Below, piece after piece: positions 1-7,346 of a stretch of DNA of 64,000 bases. Source of the stretch: Gemmatimonadaceae bacterium (GTDB lineage Bacteria > Gemmatimonadota > Gemmatimonadetes > Gemmatimonadales > Gemmatimonadaceae); assembly GCA_019752115.1 (NCBI GenBank), contig JAIEMN010000026.1, forward strand, positions 1 through 64,000, given 5' to 3'. Positions within the stretch are counted from its first letter, which is position 1; each line of letters opens with the position of its first letter. Made by a program: the position numbers and the translations under genes. The notes under the pieces are model-generated. The model was not told the origin of the DNA and ran no database searches. It worked only from the letters and a program-made list of their open reading frames with translations.

Positions 1-102
1 GGCGAGCACCTCAGATGTGCTACGCCGCGACCAGCCGGGGGAAGGCCTTTCTCATTTCAACTTGGATGTGATCAGTTACTCAGCCCGCACGCCGGCGAGC
101 GC

Positions 103-924
103 TCAGCGCCCCGACAGGAGACGATCCAAGAGCGACGCGGGCGCACTGAGCCGCCCCGCCTGCGCTTCGTCGAGCAGCGCATCAAGCCGCATCTGCACGC
201 GGCCGAGCATGGCGCGATAGCGCCGCTTGATGCCGCGCCAGGTGAGCCAGGTGCCGCCGGCGGCGAGCACGCTCAGGAGCCCCACGGTCGCCAGGGCGAA
301 CGTGGGCACGACGAGTGAGAACACGAGTGCCGGGACGGCTACCGCCACGACGAGCAGCCAGAGTAGCGCGCCGACGATCAGCACCGTCGTGCGCTCCATC
401 GAGCGGGCGCCCGAGAGGACGGCGTCGAAGCGCAGCACCGACTTGGTCGCATCGACGGGCGTGGCACTCACGACCAGCGAATCCACGCGCACCAGATCGA
501 AGCGGCGGCCGCCCACGCCCATGGCGCGAAAGATGTTGCCCAGCGGATCGCGGCGGGGCTCGAGCATCAACCGATCGCCGGTGCGGCGCACCGGCAGCAG
601 GAGTTCGCCACGCGGCATCACCGCCTCGAGCCGCGTCAGCAGCTCGCCCGGCGCACCGGGGACCACGCGCTGCGCTCCGACGAACGCCTCGCCCAGCGCG
701 TCGAGCATCGGGCCACGCTCCGGCGTGGTCATCGGCAGCTGCGCCCGCTCCTCGGCCATCGCCTGGCGCACGTGATGGACGTCGAGGCCGACCTCCTGCG
801 CGATCTCGAGCAGGCGCGCCTCGCTGATCGTGTCGCTCGGGTCACCCGGCGTGTTCGCCTGCAACTCGCTCGCGCGCGCCAACACGCGCTCGAGTGCCAC
901 ACGCGAAAGGGAATCGTCGGCCAT
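103..924 (-). CDS. Predicted membrane protein with N-terminal helical domain
   Basis: A 273-residue protein of unknown function. I chose the ATG at 924 because it begins a coherent protein (MADDSLSRVALERVL) and lies 2 nt after the stop of the upstream gene; the longer open frame upstream is a shadow of that gene. The first 65 residues look helical and soluble (SEARLLEIAQEVGLDVHHV), like a small DNA- or protein-binding module. Two strongly hydrophobic segments follow at about residues 183-235 (VLIVGALLWLLVVAVAVPAL, then TFALATVGLLSVLAAGG). The C-terminus is basic and helical and probably cytoplasmic. It is the last gene of a minus-strand cluster that includes a secreted protein and a zinc-ribbon protein, so a shared envelope role is possible. 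I do not recognise the family. Confidence 0.75.
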   Translation of the reverse strand: MADDSLSRVALERVLARASELQANTPGDPSDTISEARLLEIAQEVGLDVHHVRQAMAEERAQLPMTTPERGPMLDALGEAFVGAQRVVPGAPGELLTRLEAVMPRGELLLPVRRTGDRLMLEPRRDPLGNIFRAMGVGGRRFDLVRVDSLVVSATPVDATKSVLRFDAVLSGARSMERTTVLIVGALLWLLVVAVAVPALVFSLVVPTFALATVGLLSVLAAGGTWLTWRGIKRRYRAMLGRVQMRLDALLDEAQAGRLSAPASLLDRLLSGR

Positions 925-926
925 GC

Positions 927-2051
927 TCAAATACCGCCCAGAATCAGATCCAGTTGCTTGGCGAGCGCGTCGCGCAGCGCCGTCGGCAGAGAGAAGGTCT
1001 GCGCAAAGAGCGCGGCGGCATCGGCGTTCGCCGACACCCGCACCCCCACCTGCGTGAGATAATAGCGCTGATAGCCCGGGCGAAGCTCCGGCGCGACCCG
1101 CTCCAGCAGCATCGCCCCCGCCAGCACCTGGGCGAGGCTCGTGTAGCGCGCGGCGGCCCCGCTGCGCGTTTCGGCCGGCGTGACATTGTCGCTCACCACC
1201 GGCCCCACCATCGTGCCGGTGATCTCGTGGGCGAACACGTACAGCGCCTGCGCCGCATCCTCCGCACGGGCGGGGAAGGGCACGGCGATCATCGTGCGCG
1301 ATGGCGCGTTCGTGGTCGCGGCCGTGGTGGTCGTGCGCCCTTCGGCGCCAATGGGCAAGGAGAGCACGAGCTCCCCCTGCCGCTGCCCCGAGTTGGTCAA
1401 AAACCGCTCGAAGCGCGGCGCCTGCTGCTGCCACAGGCGATCCACCGCGTCCACCACATCGCGCCGTGCGGTCGCCACACGCGCCGCCTCGGCATCGAAC
1501 CAGCGCATCCGTTCGTCGGTGAGGGCAGCGAGGAAAAGGCGGAGCCACTCGCGATCACTGCCGGTGCGGAACACCGCGGCCAGCGGCACCAGCTCCTGCT
1601 GCGCCTCGCGCGACGGGGCGCGATTGAGATCGCCCTTCACCTGCCCGAACAGCTCGGCGCTGCGGCGCAGCGCGTCCCAGCTCGCGTACTCGAACGGCAC
1701 GAACTGCGCGCTGGTGTAGCCACCGCCTTTGCCCAGCCCCTCCACCAGCGCCGCCTGATTGCCGTCGAGCGCGCTGAGCACATTGGCCCGCCGTCGCACC
1801 GCGCTCACCGAGTCGCGATAGCCACGCAGGTACAGCGGTACGGTGGGCGCCTGCGCGCTGTCATTGCTCAGCAGCGCGAACCCATGCAGCCAGAGATCGA
1901 GGTGGGGGAGGGTGCGCACCGTCCAGCGCACCGTGCGTGGGGCCGTACCGACGACTTGCGCGAGCGCCGGGTGGGCCAGCACGGGGGTGAGCCCCAGCAG
2001 GAGGCTGAGGACGGCAGCACGAGAAGACAAAAGGGCACGCGATGATCGCAT
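927..2051 (-). CDS. Secreted protein of unknown function
   Basis: A 374-residue protein with a clear Sec signal peptide: basic start MRSSRALLSSR, hydrophobic core LSLLLGLTPVLA, and a likely cleavage near AHPALAQ. The ATG at 2051 is preferred over upstream in-frame starts because it puts the signal peptide at the N-terminus. The mature part is mostly helical with no familiar domain. There is one FAHE motif near residue 275, but no HExxH signature, so a metallopeptidase assignment is not justified. It precedes the membrane protein gene by 2 nt and follows the zinc-ribbon gene by 48 nt, suggesting co-transcription. Probably periplasmic. Confidence 0.75.
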   Translation of the reverse strand: MRSSRALLSSRAAVLSLLLGLTPVLAHPALAQVVGTAPRTVRWTVRTLPHLDLWLHGFALLSNDSAQAPTVPLYLRGYRDSVSAVRRRANVLSALDGNQAALVEGLGKGGGYTSAQFVPFEYASWDALRRSAELFGQVKGDLNRAPSREAQQELVPLAAVFRTGSDREWLRLFLAALTDERMRWFDAEAARVATARRDVVDAVDRLWQQQAPRFERFLTNSGQRQGELVLSLPIGAEGRTTTTAATTNAPSRTMIAVPFPARAEDAAQALYVFAHEITGTMVGPVVSDNVTPAETRSGAAARYTSLAQVLAGAMLLERVAPELRPGYQRYYLTQVGVRVSANADAAALFAQTFSLPTALRDALAKQLDLILGGI

Positions 2052-2099
2052 GCCCTCAATACACATGGAACCCGTTGGCGGATTCAACCGACGCGGTCG

Positions 2100-2702
2100 T
2101 TACGCCTCGTCTTTCCGGCCGCAGGTGACGCAATGCTTCCACCCCACCTCGAGCTCGGTGCTGCAGGCCGGGCACTGCTTCTTGGAGAGATCCATCCCGC
2201 AATGCGGGCAGTAGGTGATTTTCCGCCCCTGGGGCAGGCGGCTGTCGCAGTAGCGGCACGTCACCGCCACCGGCGTGATCACCCCGCTGGCAACCGAAAA
2301 GCCGCTGGGCATGGGAAACACCTCCACCGACACCGGCGTCGCCGAGCGGCTGGGCGTGATGCTGGTCGAGACCAGCTGGAGCTGCGTCGTGGCCCACGCG
2401 CGGACGAGCGAAATCGACGGCGAGGGGAGGAGCAGCGCCTTGCGCGCCGCCTCCTGCAGTGCCGCTTCCGTGGCCACGTAGCCCCGTTCCCCGGCGATCA
2501 GGCGCAGCATCGACGACTCGAACGCATCCGGACCGGCGTTCGCCATCTCCCGGCGCACCTCCCGGAAGGGAAGGAGGCGCTCCTCGAGGTCGGTCAGCGT
2601 GAACCCTTGGCTCAGCAGGTGCGGATACTGGGTCCGTACGGTGCGCGAGAGTCGGAACGCGAGCCGATCGAGGTCGTCCAGGGAGCGGGAAACGACGGTC
2701 AC
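2100..2702 (-). CDS. Protein with C-terminal double zinc ribbon
   Basis: A 200-residue cytosolic protein. The C-terminal third carries four Cys pairs: CRYC, CPHC, CPAC and CVTC, spaced as two zinc ribbons (a DZR or zinc-ribbon-like fold). The N-terminal 110 residues are helical, with no recognised domain. The start is a GTG at 2702 that overlaps the TGA of the small upstream gene (GTGA), a translational-coupling arrangement, so the two products are probably made together. Zinc ribbons of this kind usually mediate nucleic-acid or protein contacts; the partner is unknown. Confidence 0.75.
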   Translation of the reverse strand: MTVVSRSLDDLDRLAFRLSRTVRTQYPHLLSQGFTLTDLEERLLPFREVRREMANAGPDAFESSMLRLIAGERGYVATEAALQEAARKALLLPSPSISLVRAWATTQLQLVSTSITPSRSATPVSVEVFPMPSGFSVASGVITPVAVTCRYCDSRLPQGRKITYCPHCGMDLSKKQCPACSTELEVGWKHCVTCGRKDEA

Positions 2703-2878
2703 TTGTCGAGTTGCCCGAACTTCTTGTCGACGTCGTTGCCCATGGCCTCACGCGTCTTGCCGCCCACCTGATCGAGCAGGCGTTCGGCAATCGGCTTGTC
2801 GTTGACCTGGGCGTCTCCCCAGCCGTAGTGATAGCCGATCACTACGCCAAGGGCGAGCACGAGAATGAGCTTGAACAT
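2699..2878 (-). CDS. Small single-pass membrane protein (59 aa)
   Basis: A short open frame starting at the ATG at 2878 and reading MFKLILVLALGVVIGYHYGW, then a charged tail ending KKFGQLDK. Residues 2-17 form one transmembrane or uncleaved signal-anchor helix; the remaining 40 residues are polar. The TGA stop overlaps the GTG start of the zinc-ribbon gene, and the gene lies 36 nt after the RNase H-like gene, which together support it as real. No family is recognised. It may anchor or partner the zinc-ribbon protein. Confidence 0.6.
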   Translation of the reverse strand: MFKLILVLALGVVIGYHYGWGDAQVNDKPIAERLLDQVGGKTREAMGNDVDKKFGQLDK

Positions 2879-2914
2879 GGGCGTCGGGAAATGAGGGCCG
2901 GCGCCTTCGCCGGT

Positions 2915-3553
2915 CTACGTCTCTCGACGCGCAGTCGCAGGAGCCCGTAACGCCGGGGCTGGCACGAACCGTTCCGCCACTGGAAATGGTGACAACGCCT
3001 GCGTGCCGCCGCGGAGTTTTGCGCCGTTGGTGGCCCACCAGGTCTCGAATTGTGACGGAATGAGCCCGTCCGATGAGTCCTGGGCGGCGGCCGCCCGCGT
3101 GGCCAGATGATTGGCGTATTCGTTCTGCGGGTGCCCGGCGTGCCCCTTCACCCAGTTCCACTGGGTCTCGTGCATCGCGATGGCGTCCACGGCGGCCTGC
3201 CAGAGCTCCACGTTCTCCACCGGCCCTTCCTTGCGCCGCCACCCGCGCGCCATCCAGCCGCGCACCCAGCTGGTCATCCCGTCCACGATGTACCGCGAGT
3301 CGGTCGTGAACTGCACCGACAGGGCGTTCCCCTTCCGGCTCATCGCGCGATAGGTGTCGATCACCGACCGGAGCGCCATGCGGTTGTTCGTGGTATCCGG
3401 CTCGGCGGCCCACAGATCGAAGCGGGCCACGCTCCCATCGGCTTTGCGGAACTCGACCAGCGCGCCCAGGCCACCCGGCGTATCGCCCGACTTGCCGTTG
3501 CCCAGGCACGATTCGTCGGCGTACACCGCGACCAGCGGATACCGCGCACTCAC
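2915..3553 (-). CDS. rnhA: Ribonuclease HI-like protein with degenerate active site
   Basis: A 212-residue protein whose first 155 residues align by eye with E. coli RNase HI: YADESCLGN, TTNNRM, TTDSRYIVDG, NVELWQ and WVKGHAGHPQNE are all recognisable. RNase HI uses four acidic residues (D10, E48, D70, D134 in E. coli) to bind two metals and cut RNA in RNA-DNA hybrids. Here D13 and D85 keep the first and third, but E48 is alanine (NNRMAL, residue 60) and D134 is asparagine (EYANHL, residue 148). The catalytic-loop His138 is kept. E48 is normally essential, so activity is doubtful; it may bind hybrids or structured RNA instead. The C-terminal 55 residues are extra. The ATG overlaps the stop of the preceding small gene (ATGA). 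An active variant using other ligands cannot be excluded. Confidence 0.85.
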   Translation of the reverse strand: MSARYPLVAVYADESCLGNGKSGDTPGGLGALVEFRKADGSVARFDLWAAEPDTTNNRMALRSVIDTYRAMSRKGNALSVQFTTDSRYIVDGMTSWVRGWMARGWRRKEGPVENVELWQAAVDAIAMHETQWNWVKGHAGHPQNEYANHLATRAAAAQDSSDGLIPSQFETWWATNGAKLRGGTQALSPFPVAERFVPAPALRAPATARRET

Positions 3554-3765
3554 CGCACGGCCTCGATCGAATCGATCTCGCCGATCACGAGCTCGAGCCG
3601 GTGCCCGGTACTCGGGTGCCGCGCGATGATCACCTCACGCCCGCTCTCGACGCGCAGCCGTTCGGGAATCACGGTGTACTCCGTGCCCCGACGCATGATC
3701 GTGAGGCGCGCGCCGTCCACAATGGCGCGCTCGAGCAGGTCATACTGGGCGGTGGTGGGATGCAT
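3550..3765 (-). CDS. Small WYL-like beta-barrel protein
   Basis: A 71-residue protein whose TGA overlaps the ATG of the RNase H-like gene, so the two are probably translationally coupled. The pattern LLERAIVDGARLTIMRRG, then IPERLRV, GREVIIARH and ELVIGEIDSIEAV resembles a stand-alone WYL domain: a helix, a strand pair, a Px2L turn, and a final strand ending in an I-x-S-I motif. WYL domains are SH3-like ligand- or nucleic-acid-binding modules, usually attached to HTH regulators. There is no HTH here. The WYL assignment is inference from the pattern and needs a profile search. It is the first gene of the minus-strand cluster that runs to position 103. Confidence 0.65.
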   Translation of the reverse strand: MHPTTAQYDLLERAIVDGARLTIMRRGTEYTVIPERLRVESGREVIIARHPSTGHRLELVIGEIDSIEAVR

Positions 3766-3800
3766 GCCGAACTATAGTGGCCGAGATCCGAGTTCCGACA

Positions 3801-3994
3801 TCGGTCTACGGACCACTATGGAAGTGGGAGTCGGGATTTTTCTCGGAGGTGCGGGTCGGAGTGCCGGGGGCCGTCCACGCGCCGGTCACGACCGTTCGAA
3901 ACCGCGGAGCGAAGCAGGTCCTCTCAGGCGGCACTCCGACCCGCACCTCCGACCACGATCCCGACTCCCACTTCCATAGTCGTCCGTAGACCGA
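3801..3994. repeat. Long imperfect inverted repeat (66-nt arms)
   Basis: Left arm 3801-3866 and right arm 3929-3994 are reverse complements over 66 nt with about six mismatches clustered near the middle; the 62-nt spacer is GC-rich. The arms begin TCGGTCTACGGA and contain GAAGTGGGAGTCGGG and GGAGGTGCGGGTCGGAGTG. The element occupies almost the whole gap between the end of the M20 peptidase gene and the start of the WYL-like gene, both on the minus strand. Transcribed, it would form a very large hairpin and may act as a terminator or mRNA stabiliser. It contains no open frame and does not resemble the other palindrome families in the window. Confidence 0.85.
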
Positions 3995-4028
3995 CCTCCG
4001 ACACCACCGGAGCCTGCTCCCTCACCGC

Positions 4029-5195
4029 TCACATCGCCGCGGTCGATCCCCATCCCGAGCACACGCGCTCCAGCACCGCCGTTGCCTGCTCGATCTGCGC
4101 GATCTCGACCCACTCGGTGGCCGAGTGGGCGCGCGCGATGTCCCCGGGCCCGAAGCACAGTGCCGGAATGCCCGCCGCGGCAAAGAGCGCCGCATCGGTC
4201 CAGCACCAGAGGCCATCGAGCGCGTCTGGCAGCGCCTCGGCGCGCACCGCGTCGCGCATGGCCCGTACGAGCGGGGCGTCGGGCGCCAGATCGAGCGGTG
4301 GTTGGGCGCAGATGAGTTGCGCGCGGGCCTGCACCTCCGGGCGCTGCGCCTGTACCGCCGCGATGGCCGCCTCCACTTCACGCAGGGCATCCTCGCCGCG
4401 CTCGCCGGGAATGGTGCGTCGCTCGATGCGCAGGGTGCACCGCTCCGCGTAGGTGCTCCACCCGGTACCGCCCTGCACCATGGCGGCATGCAGGCTGGCC
4501 CGCCCGAGCAGCGGATGCGTGCGCGTGGCGAGGGTCGTGTGCTCAAAGGCATCGAGGGCGGCCGTGATGAGCGCCGCACCGCGATTGGCATCGGACCCCA
4601 CGTCGTACCGGCTGCCATGCGCGGCGCGCCCCTGCACGGTGACCTCGACCCACGCAAAGCCCTTGTGGGCCGGCACCACCGCGAGCCGCGTGGGCTCGGT
4701 GACGATCGCGCCGGTCGCGCGGAGGCCATTGGCGAGCAGCGCCCGCGTGCCGACGCTTTCGAACTCCTCGTCACACACCGCCGCGATGATGATCTCGCTG
4801 CGCAGCGCCTGTCGCGCAGCGGCCCGTGCGGCCGCCACGCACATCGCGGCGATGCCGCCCTTCATGTCGCTCGAGCCGCGCGCGTAGAGATCGCCACCGC
4901 GCCGCTCGGGGGTGAAGGGCGCGTGCGTCATCCCGTCCACGCCCACGACATCGAGGTGTCCGTTGAGTACGAGTGGCGACACGCCCACCGGGCCGATGCG
5001 CGCGAGCACATTCGGTCGCCCCGGCGCGGCGTCCTGCACGGACACGGCAAAGCCCCAGCCTTCGAGGACCTCGGCGAGAAAGTGCGCGCAGACCGACTCC
5101 CCGGGGGCATCGGGGACCAGGCGGGGATTGCGCGAATCCATCGCGCAGAGCGCTTCGGTGAGCGCGACAGGATCGAGCGGGAAGCGTGAGGGCAC
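4029..5195 (-). CDS. M20 family zinc peptidase/deacetylase (ArgE/DapE-like)
   Basis: A 388-residue protein of the M20 family, which includes acetylornithine deacetylase, succinyl-diaminopimelate desuccinylase and carboxypeptidases. Metal-binding motifs are in order: GHLDVV (His and Asp), RGSSDMKGG (bridging Asp), CDEEFESVG (catalytic Glu-Glu), TEPT, and a C-terminal GPGDIARAH with the last His ligand. The central dimerisation domain, with its RAAHGS motif, is present, so the enzyme appears complete. The start is GTG at 5195, 8 nt after the GHMP kinase gene, suggesting one operon. The exact substrate cannot be read from sequence; no arginine or lysine biosynthesis genes lie nearby, so catabolic deacylase or dipeptidase roles are as likely as ArgE. 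Confidence 0.9.
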   Translation of the reverse strand: MPSRFPLDPVALTEALCAMDSRNPRLVPDAPGESVCAHFLAEVLEGWGFAVSVQDAAPGRPNVLARIGPVGVSPLVLNGHLDVVGVDGMTHAPFTPERRGGDLYARGSSDMKGGIAAMCVAAARAAARQALRSEIIIAAVCDEEFESVGTRALLANGLRATGAIVTEPTRLAVVPAHKGFAWVEVTVQGRAAHGSRYDVGSDANRGAALITAALDAFEHTTLATRTHPLLGRASLHAAMVQGGTGWSTYAERCTLRIERRTIPGERGEDALREVEAAIAAVQAQRPEVQARAQLICAQPPLDLAPDAPLVRAMRDAVRAEALPDALDGLWCWTDAALFAAAGIPALCFGPGDIARAHSATEWVEIAQIEQATAVLERVCSGWGSTAAM

Positions 5196-5203
5196 GCTGC
5201 AGT

Positions 5204-6151
5204 CTACCGCGCGGCGCGCGCCGCCTCCACCCGGACGCCCGTACGCGCCACGCGCCAGGGCAGCACCTCACCGAGCCCAGCCACCGCGGCGTGCACGGCG
5301 GGAGCATTGTCCGCACTCGAGATCGCGAGCACACACCCGCCCCCGCTCGCACCAAGCGCCTTGAAGCCACTCGCGCCCGCCGCGCGCACGGCGGCTTCGA
5401 TCGCCTCGATGCGCGCCGTCGTGATCCGCGGATGCAGCGATTGCTGGTGCACCCAATGTTCGTCCACGAGGTCGGCGAGTGTGCTCACATCACCGGCGTG
5501 GAGTGCCGATCGCATGGCCCGCGCGAGGACCGCCATCCGATCGAGGGCGCTCACGACGCGCCGATCGCGCTGCGCATAGGCGTCGAGTACAGCGGTGATC
5601 GTCTCGGCCGAAATCCGCGACTCGCCACTGTAGATCACCGTCAGCCGCGATTCGAGCGCGTCGATGACGTGCTGGCTCAGCGGAATGGACTCGACCCGTG
5701 TGGACCCGTCGAAGGTGAGGCCCAGCGCCCCGCCGTAGGCGGCGGCGTAGTGGTCCTGTCGCCCACCGGCGATCCCGAGCATCTCCACTTCCACGGCGCG
5801 GCTCGATTCGGCGCAGGCCGATGGGTCGATCGCGCCGGCGCGCACGGCGGAAAGCGCCGCCGCCAGCGCGACACCGGCGGCCGACGATCCGCCGAGTCCA
5901 GCCCCCACAGGAAAGTCGTTGTGCAGCGTGGCCGACAGATCCGTGCGCCCGGCGCGGCTGAACGCCGCCCGCACGAGCGGGTCGGCGTCGGGCGGGAGTG
6001 GGCCCGCCACGACGCGCACCGTCGCGCGACGATCGATGGCGAGGTTACACACGAAACCGCCTCGCTCTTCGGGGTAGGGGGGGACATCGGTCCACCCTCC
6101 GCCGAAGTCGAGGCGGGTCGGTGCTGAGACCTCCAGCACGTGGGGTTCCAC
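5204..6151 (-). CDS. GHMP family sugar kinase
   Basis: A 315-residue GHMP kinase. The N-terminus carries the sugar-kinase substrate motif TRLDFGGGWTDVPPYPEERG, similar to that of D-glycero-D-manno-heptose 7-phosphate kinase (HddA) and fucokinase-type enzymes. The ATP-binding GHMP motif PVGAGLGGSSAAG is near residue 80, and the C-terminal motif is LGASGGGCVL. These support phosphorylation of a sugar or sugar phosphate, but the heptose assignment is only a lead because no other heptose pathway genes are adjacent. The start is GTG at 6151, 9 nt after the phasin-like gene, and the M20 peptidase gene follows 8 nt downstream, so the three are probably one transcript. Confidence 0.85.
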   Translation of the reverse strand: MEPHVLEVSAPTRLDFGGGWTDVPPYPEERGGFVCNLAIDRRATVRVVAGPLPPDADPLVRAAFSRAGRTDLSATLHNDFPVGAGLGGSSAAGVALAAALSAVRAGAIDPSACAESSRAVEVEMLGIAGGRQDHYAAAYGGALGLTFDGSTRVESIPLSQHVIDALESRLTVIYSGESRISAETITAVLDAYAQRDRRVVSALDRMAVLARAMRSALHAGDVSTLADLVDEHWVHQQSLHPRITTARIEAIEAAVRAAGASGFKALGASGGGCVLAISSADNAPAVHAAVAGLGEVLPWRVARTGVRVEAARAAR

Positions 6152-6160
6152 GTGCGGCCG

Positions 6161-7072
6161 TTACTTCTTCTTGGCCGGTGCCTTCTTGGCCGGAGCCTTG
6201 GCCGGAGCCGCCTTCGCGGGCGCCTTGGCCGGCGCCTTGGCGGCGGGCTTTGCCGCCGGCTTGGCGGGGGCGGCCTTGGCGGGCGCCTTGGCCGGGGCCG
6301 CCTTCGCGGCCGGCTTGGCGGCGGGGGCGGGCGCCTTGGCCGGAGCCTTGGCGGCCGATTTGGCCGCCGGTGCGGCCTTGGCTGGGGCCTTCGCGGGCGC
6401 CGCCGGCTTTTCGGCCTTGGCCGGCGCCTTGGCGGCGGGGGCTGCCTTCTCGGCCTTGGCCGGCGCGGCCTTCTCCGCCTTGGCCGGTGCCTTCGCCTCG
6501 GCCTTCACCTCAGGCTTGGGCTCGGCCTTCGGGGCCGCCGGCTTGGGCGCCGGCTTCGGGGGCAGTGGCGCGAAGGTGACCTTGTCGGACGGCTTCTGCG
6601 GTTCGATGCGCATGGCCGCGCGCGCTTCGAGCGCCGCTTCGGCCGCAGCCGCCGGAGCCGTGACCGCCTTGGGCATCTGCCCCAGCGGGACGGGCTTTGG
6701 CGGCGGCGCCTTGGGCTCCGGCTTCGGCAGCGCGCCGTGCTTGGCGATGTAGGCGGCCTCGGCCTGCTGGATGAGCGCGTCGGCTTCATCCTGGTTCATC
6801 TGGCCGCGGCGGACCATGTAGTTGATGAGGTCGCGCGCGCTTTCGATGACGAAGGCGCTCAGTCCGGCCGCCGCCCCCACCACATCGCGCATGGCGCCGG
6901 CCATCCGGCTGCCCGCCTCGAGACTGATCTCGTGGGCGCGCTGCGCCATTTCCGCGGCGGTGTCCCGCGCATCGGCAGCCCGGTGACCAGGGCCGCGCCG
7001 CGGCGCGGGACTCGCCGGAGGCGCATCACCTTCCGCGAGCGTTTCGTCGTCGACCTGCGGCATATCAGCCAT
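6161..7072 (-). CDS. Phasin/histone H1-like protein with Ala-Lys-Pro repeat tail
   Basis: A 303-residue protein. I chose the ATG at 7072 (MADMPQVDD) over an upstream in-frame start because the intervening residues look unnatural. Residues about 35-115 form amphipathic helices (AAEMAQRAHEISLEAGSRM, then RDLINYMVRRGQMNQDEA), resembling phasins, which coat polyhydroxyalkanoate granules. From residue 120 on, the chain is a low-complexity Ala/Lys/Pro repeat (KAPAKAAPA units) ending KKAPAKKK, as in PhaF, AlgP and bacterial histone H1-like proteins, which bind DNA non-specifically. A PhaF-like role linking granules to the nucleoid is the best guess. It is the first gene of the operon and has a good sigma-70 promoter upstream. 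Confidence 0.75.
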   Translation of the reverse strand: MADMPQVDDETLAEGDAPPASPAPRRGPGHRAADARDTAAEMAQRAHEISLEAGSRMAGAMRDVVGAAAGLSAFVIESARDLINYMVRRGQMNQDEADALIQQAEAAYIAKHGALPKPEPKAPPPKPVPLGQMPKAVTAPAAAAEAALEARAAMRIEPQKPSDKVTFAPLPPKPAPKPAAPKAEPKPEVKAEAKAPAKAEKAAPAKAEKAAPAAKAPAKAEKPAAPAKAPAKAAPAAKSAAKAPAKAPAPAAKPAAKAAPAKAPAKAAPAKPAAKPAAKAPAKAPAKAAPAKAPAKKAPAKKK

Positions 7073-7180
7073 GAGTGGAGCGCACTCCTTCCGCCAGACA
7101 CGAGGGAACAAGGTGGGTGGCCGAGGACGGCGCCAGAACGACGCGCCATGAGCAGGACCACGTGCACCGGAACGCGGGTA

Positions 7181-7208
7181 ACTATATGATTTTCAGTGAT
7201 CTATGCAA
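7181..7208 (-). promoter_or_regulatory. Sigma-70-type promoter for the phasin-like operon
   Basis: On the minus strand, a -35 hexamer TTGCAT (7208-7203) and a -10 hexamer TATAGT (7186-7181) are separated by 16 nt. The expected start of transcription is near 7173, giving a leader of about 100 nt before the ATG at 7072. Confidence 0.6.
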
Positions 7209-7242
7209 GGCGCAGCGACGTGATTTCGGAGGTCGGCGCACA

Positions 7243-7248
7243 TATAAT
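7243..7248 (+). promoter_or_regulatory. Possible -10 element for the CoA-transferase gene
   Basis: A perfect TATAAT lies about 100 nt upstream of the CoA-transferase start in a locally AT-rich patch. No good -35 match is seen 16-18 nt upstream, so the call rests on the -10 alone. Confidence 0.35.
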
Positions 7249-7346
7249 GCGCCATCGAGGGGGGCGCGCAGCTCCTGTCGGGGCCCTGTGTGATGCTGTC
7301 TGGCGTGTAGAAATTCGCGCGAGTATCGAGCCATTTAAGGAACAGT

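Noticed and set aside
927-1548. N-terminal extension of the first minus-strand gene across its neighbour
   Set aside because: The added residues are Arg/Ala/Gly-rich and overlap the secreted protein; ATG 924 gives a coherent start.
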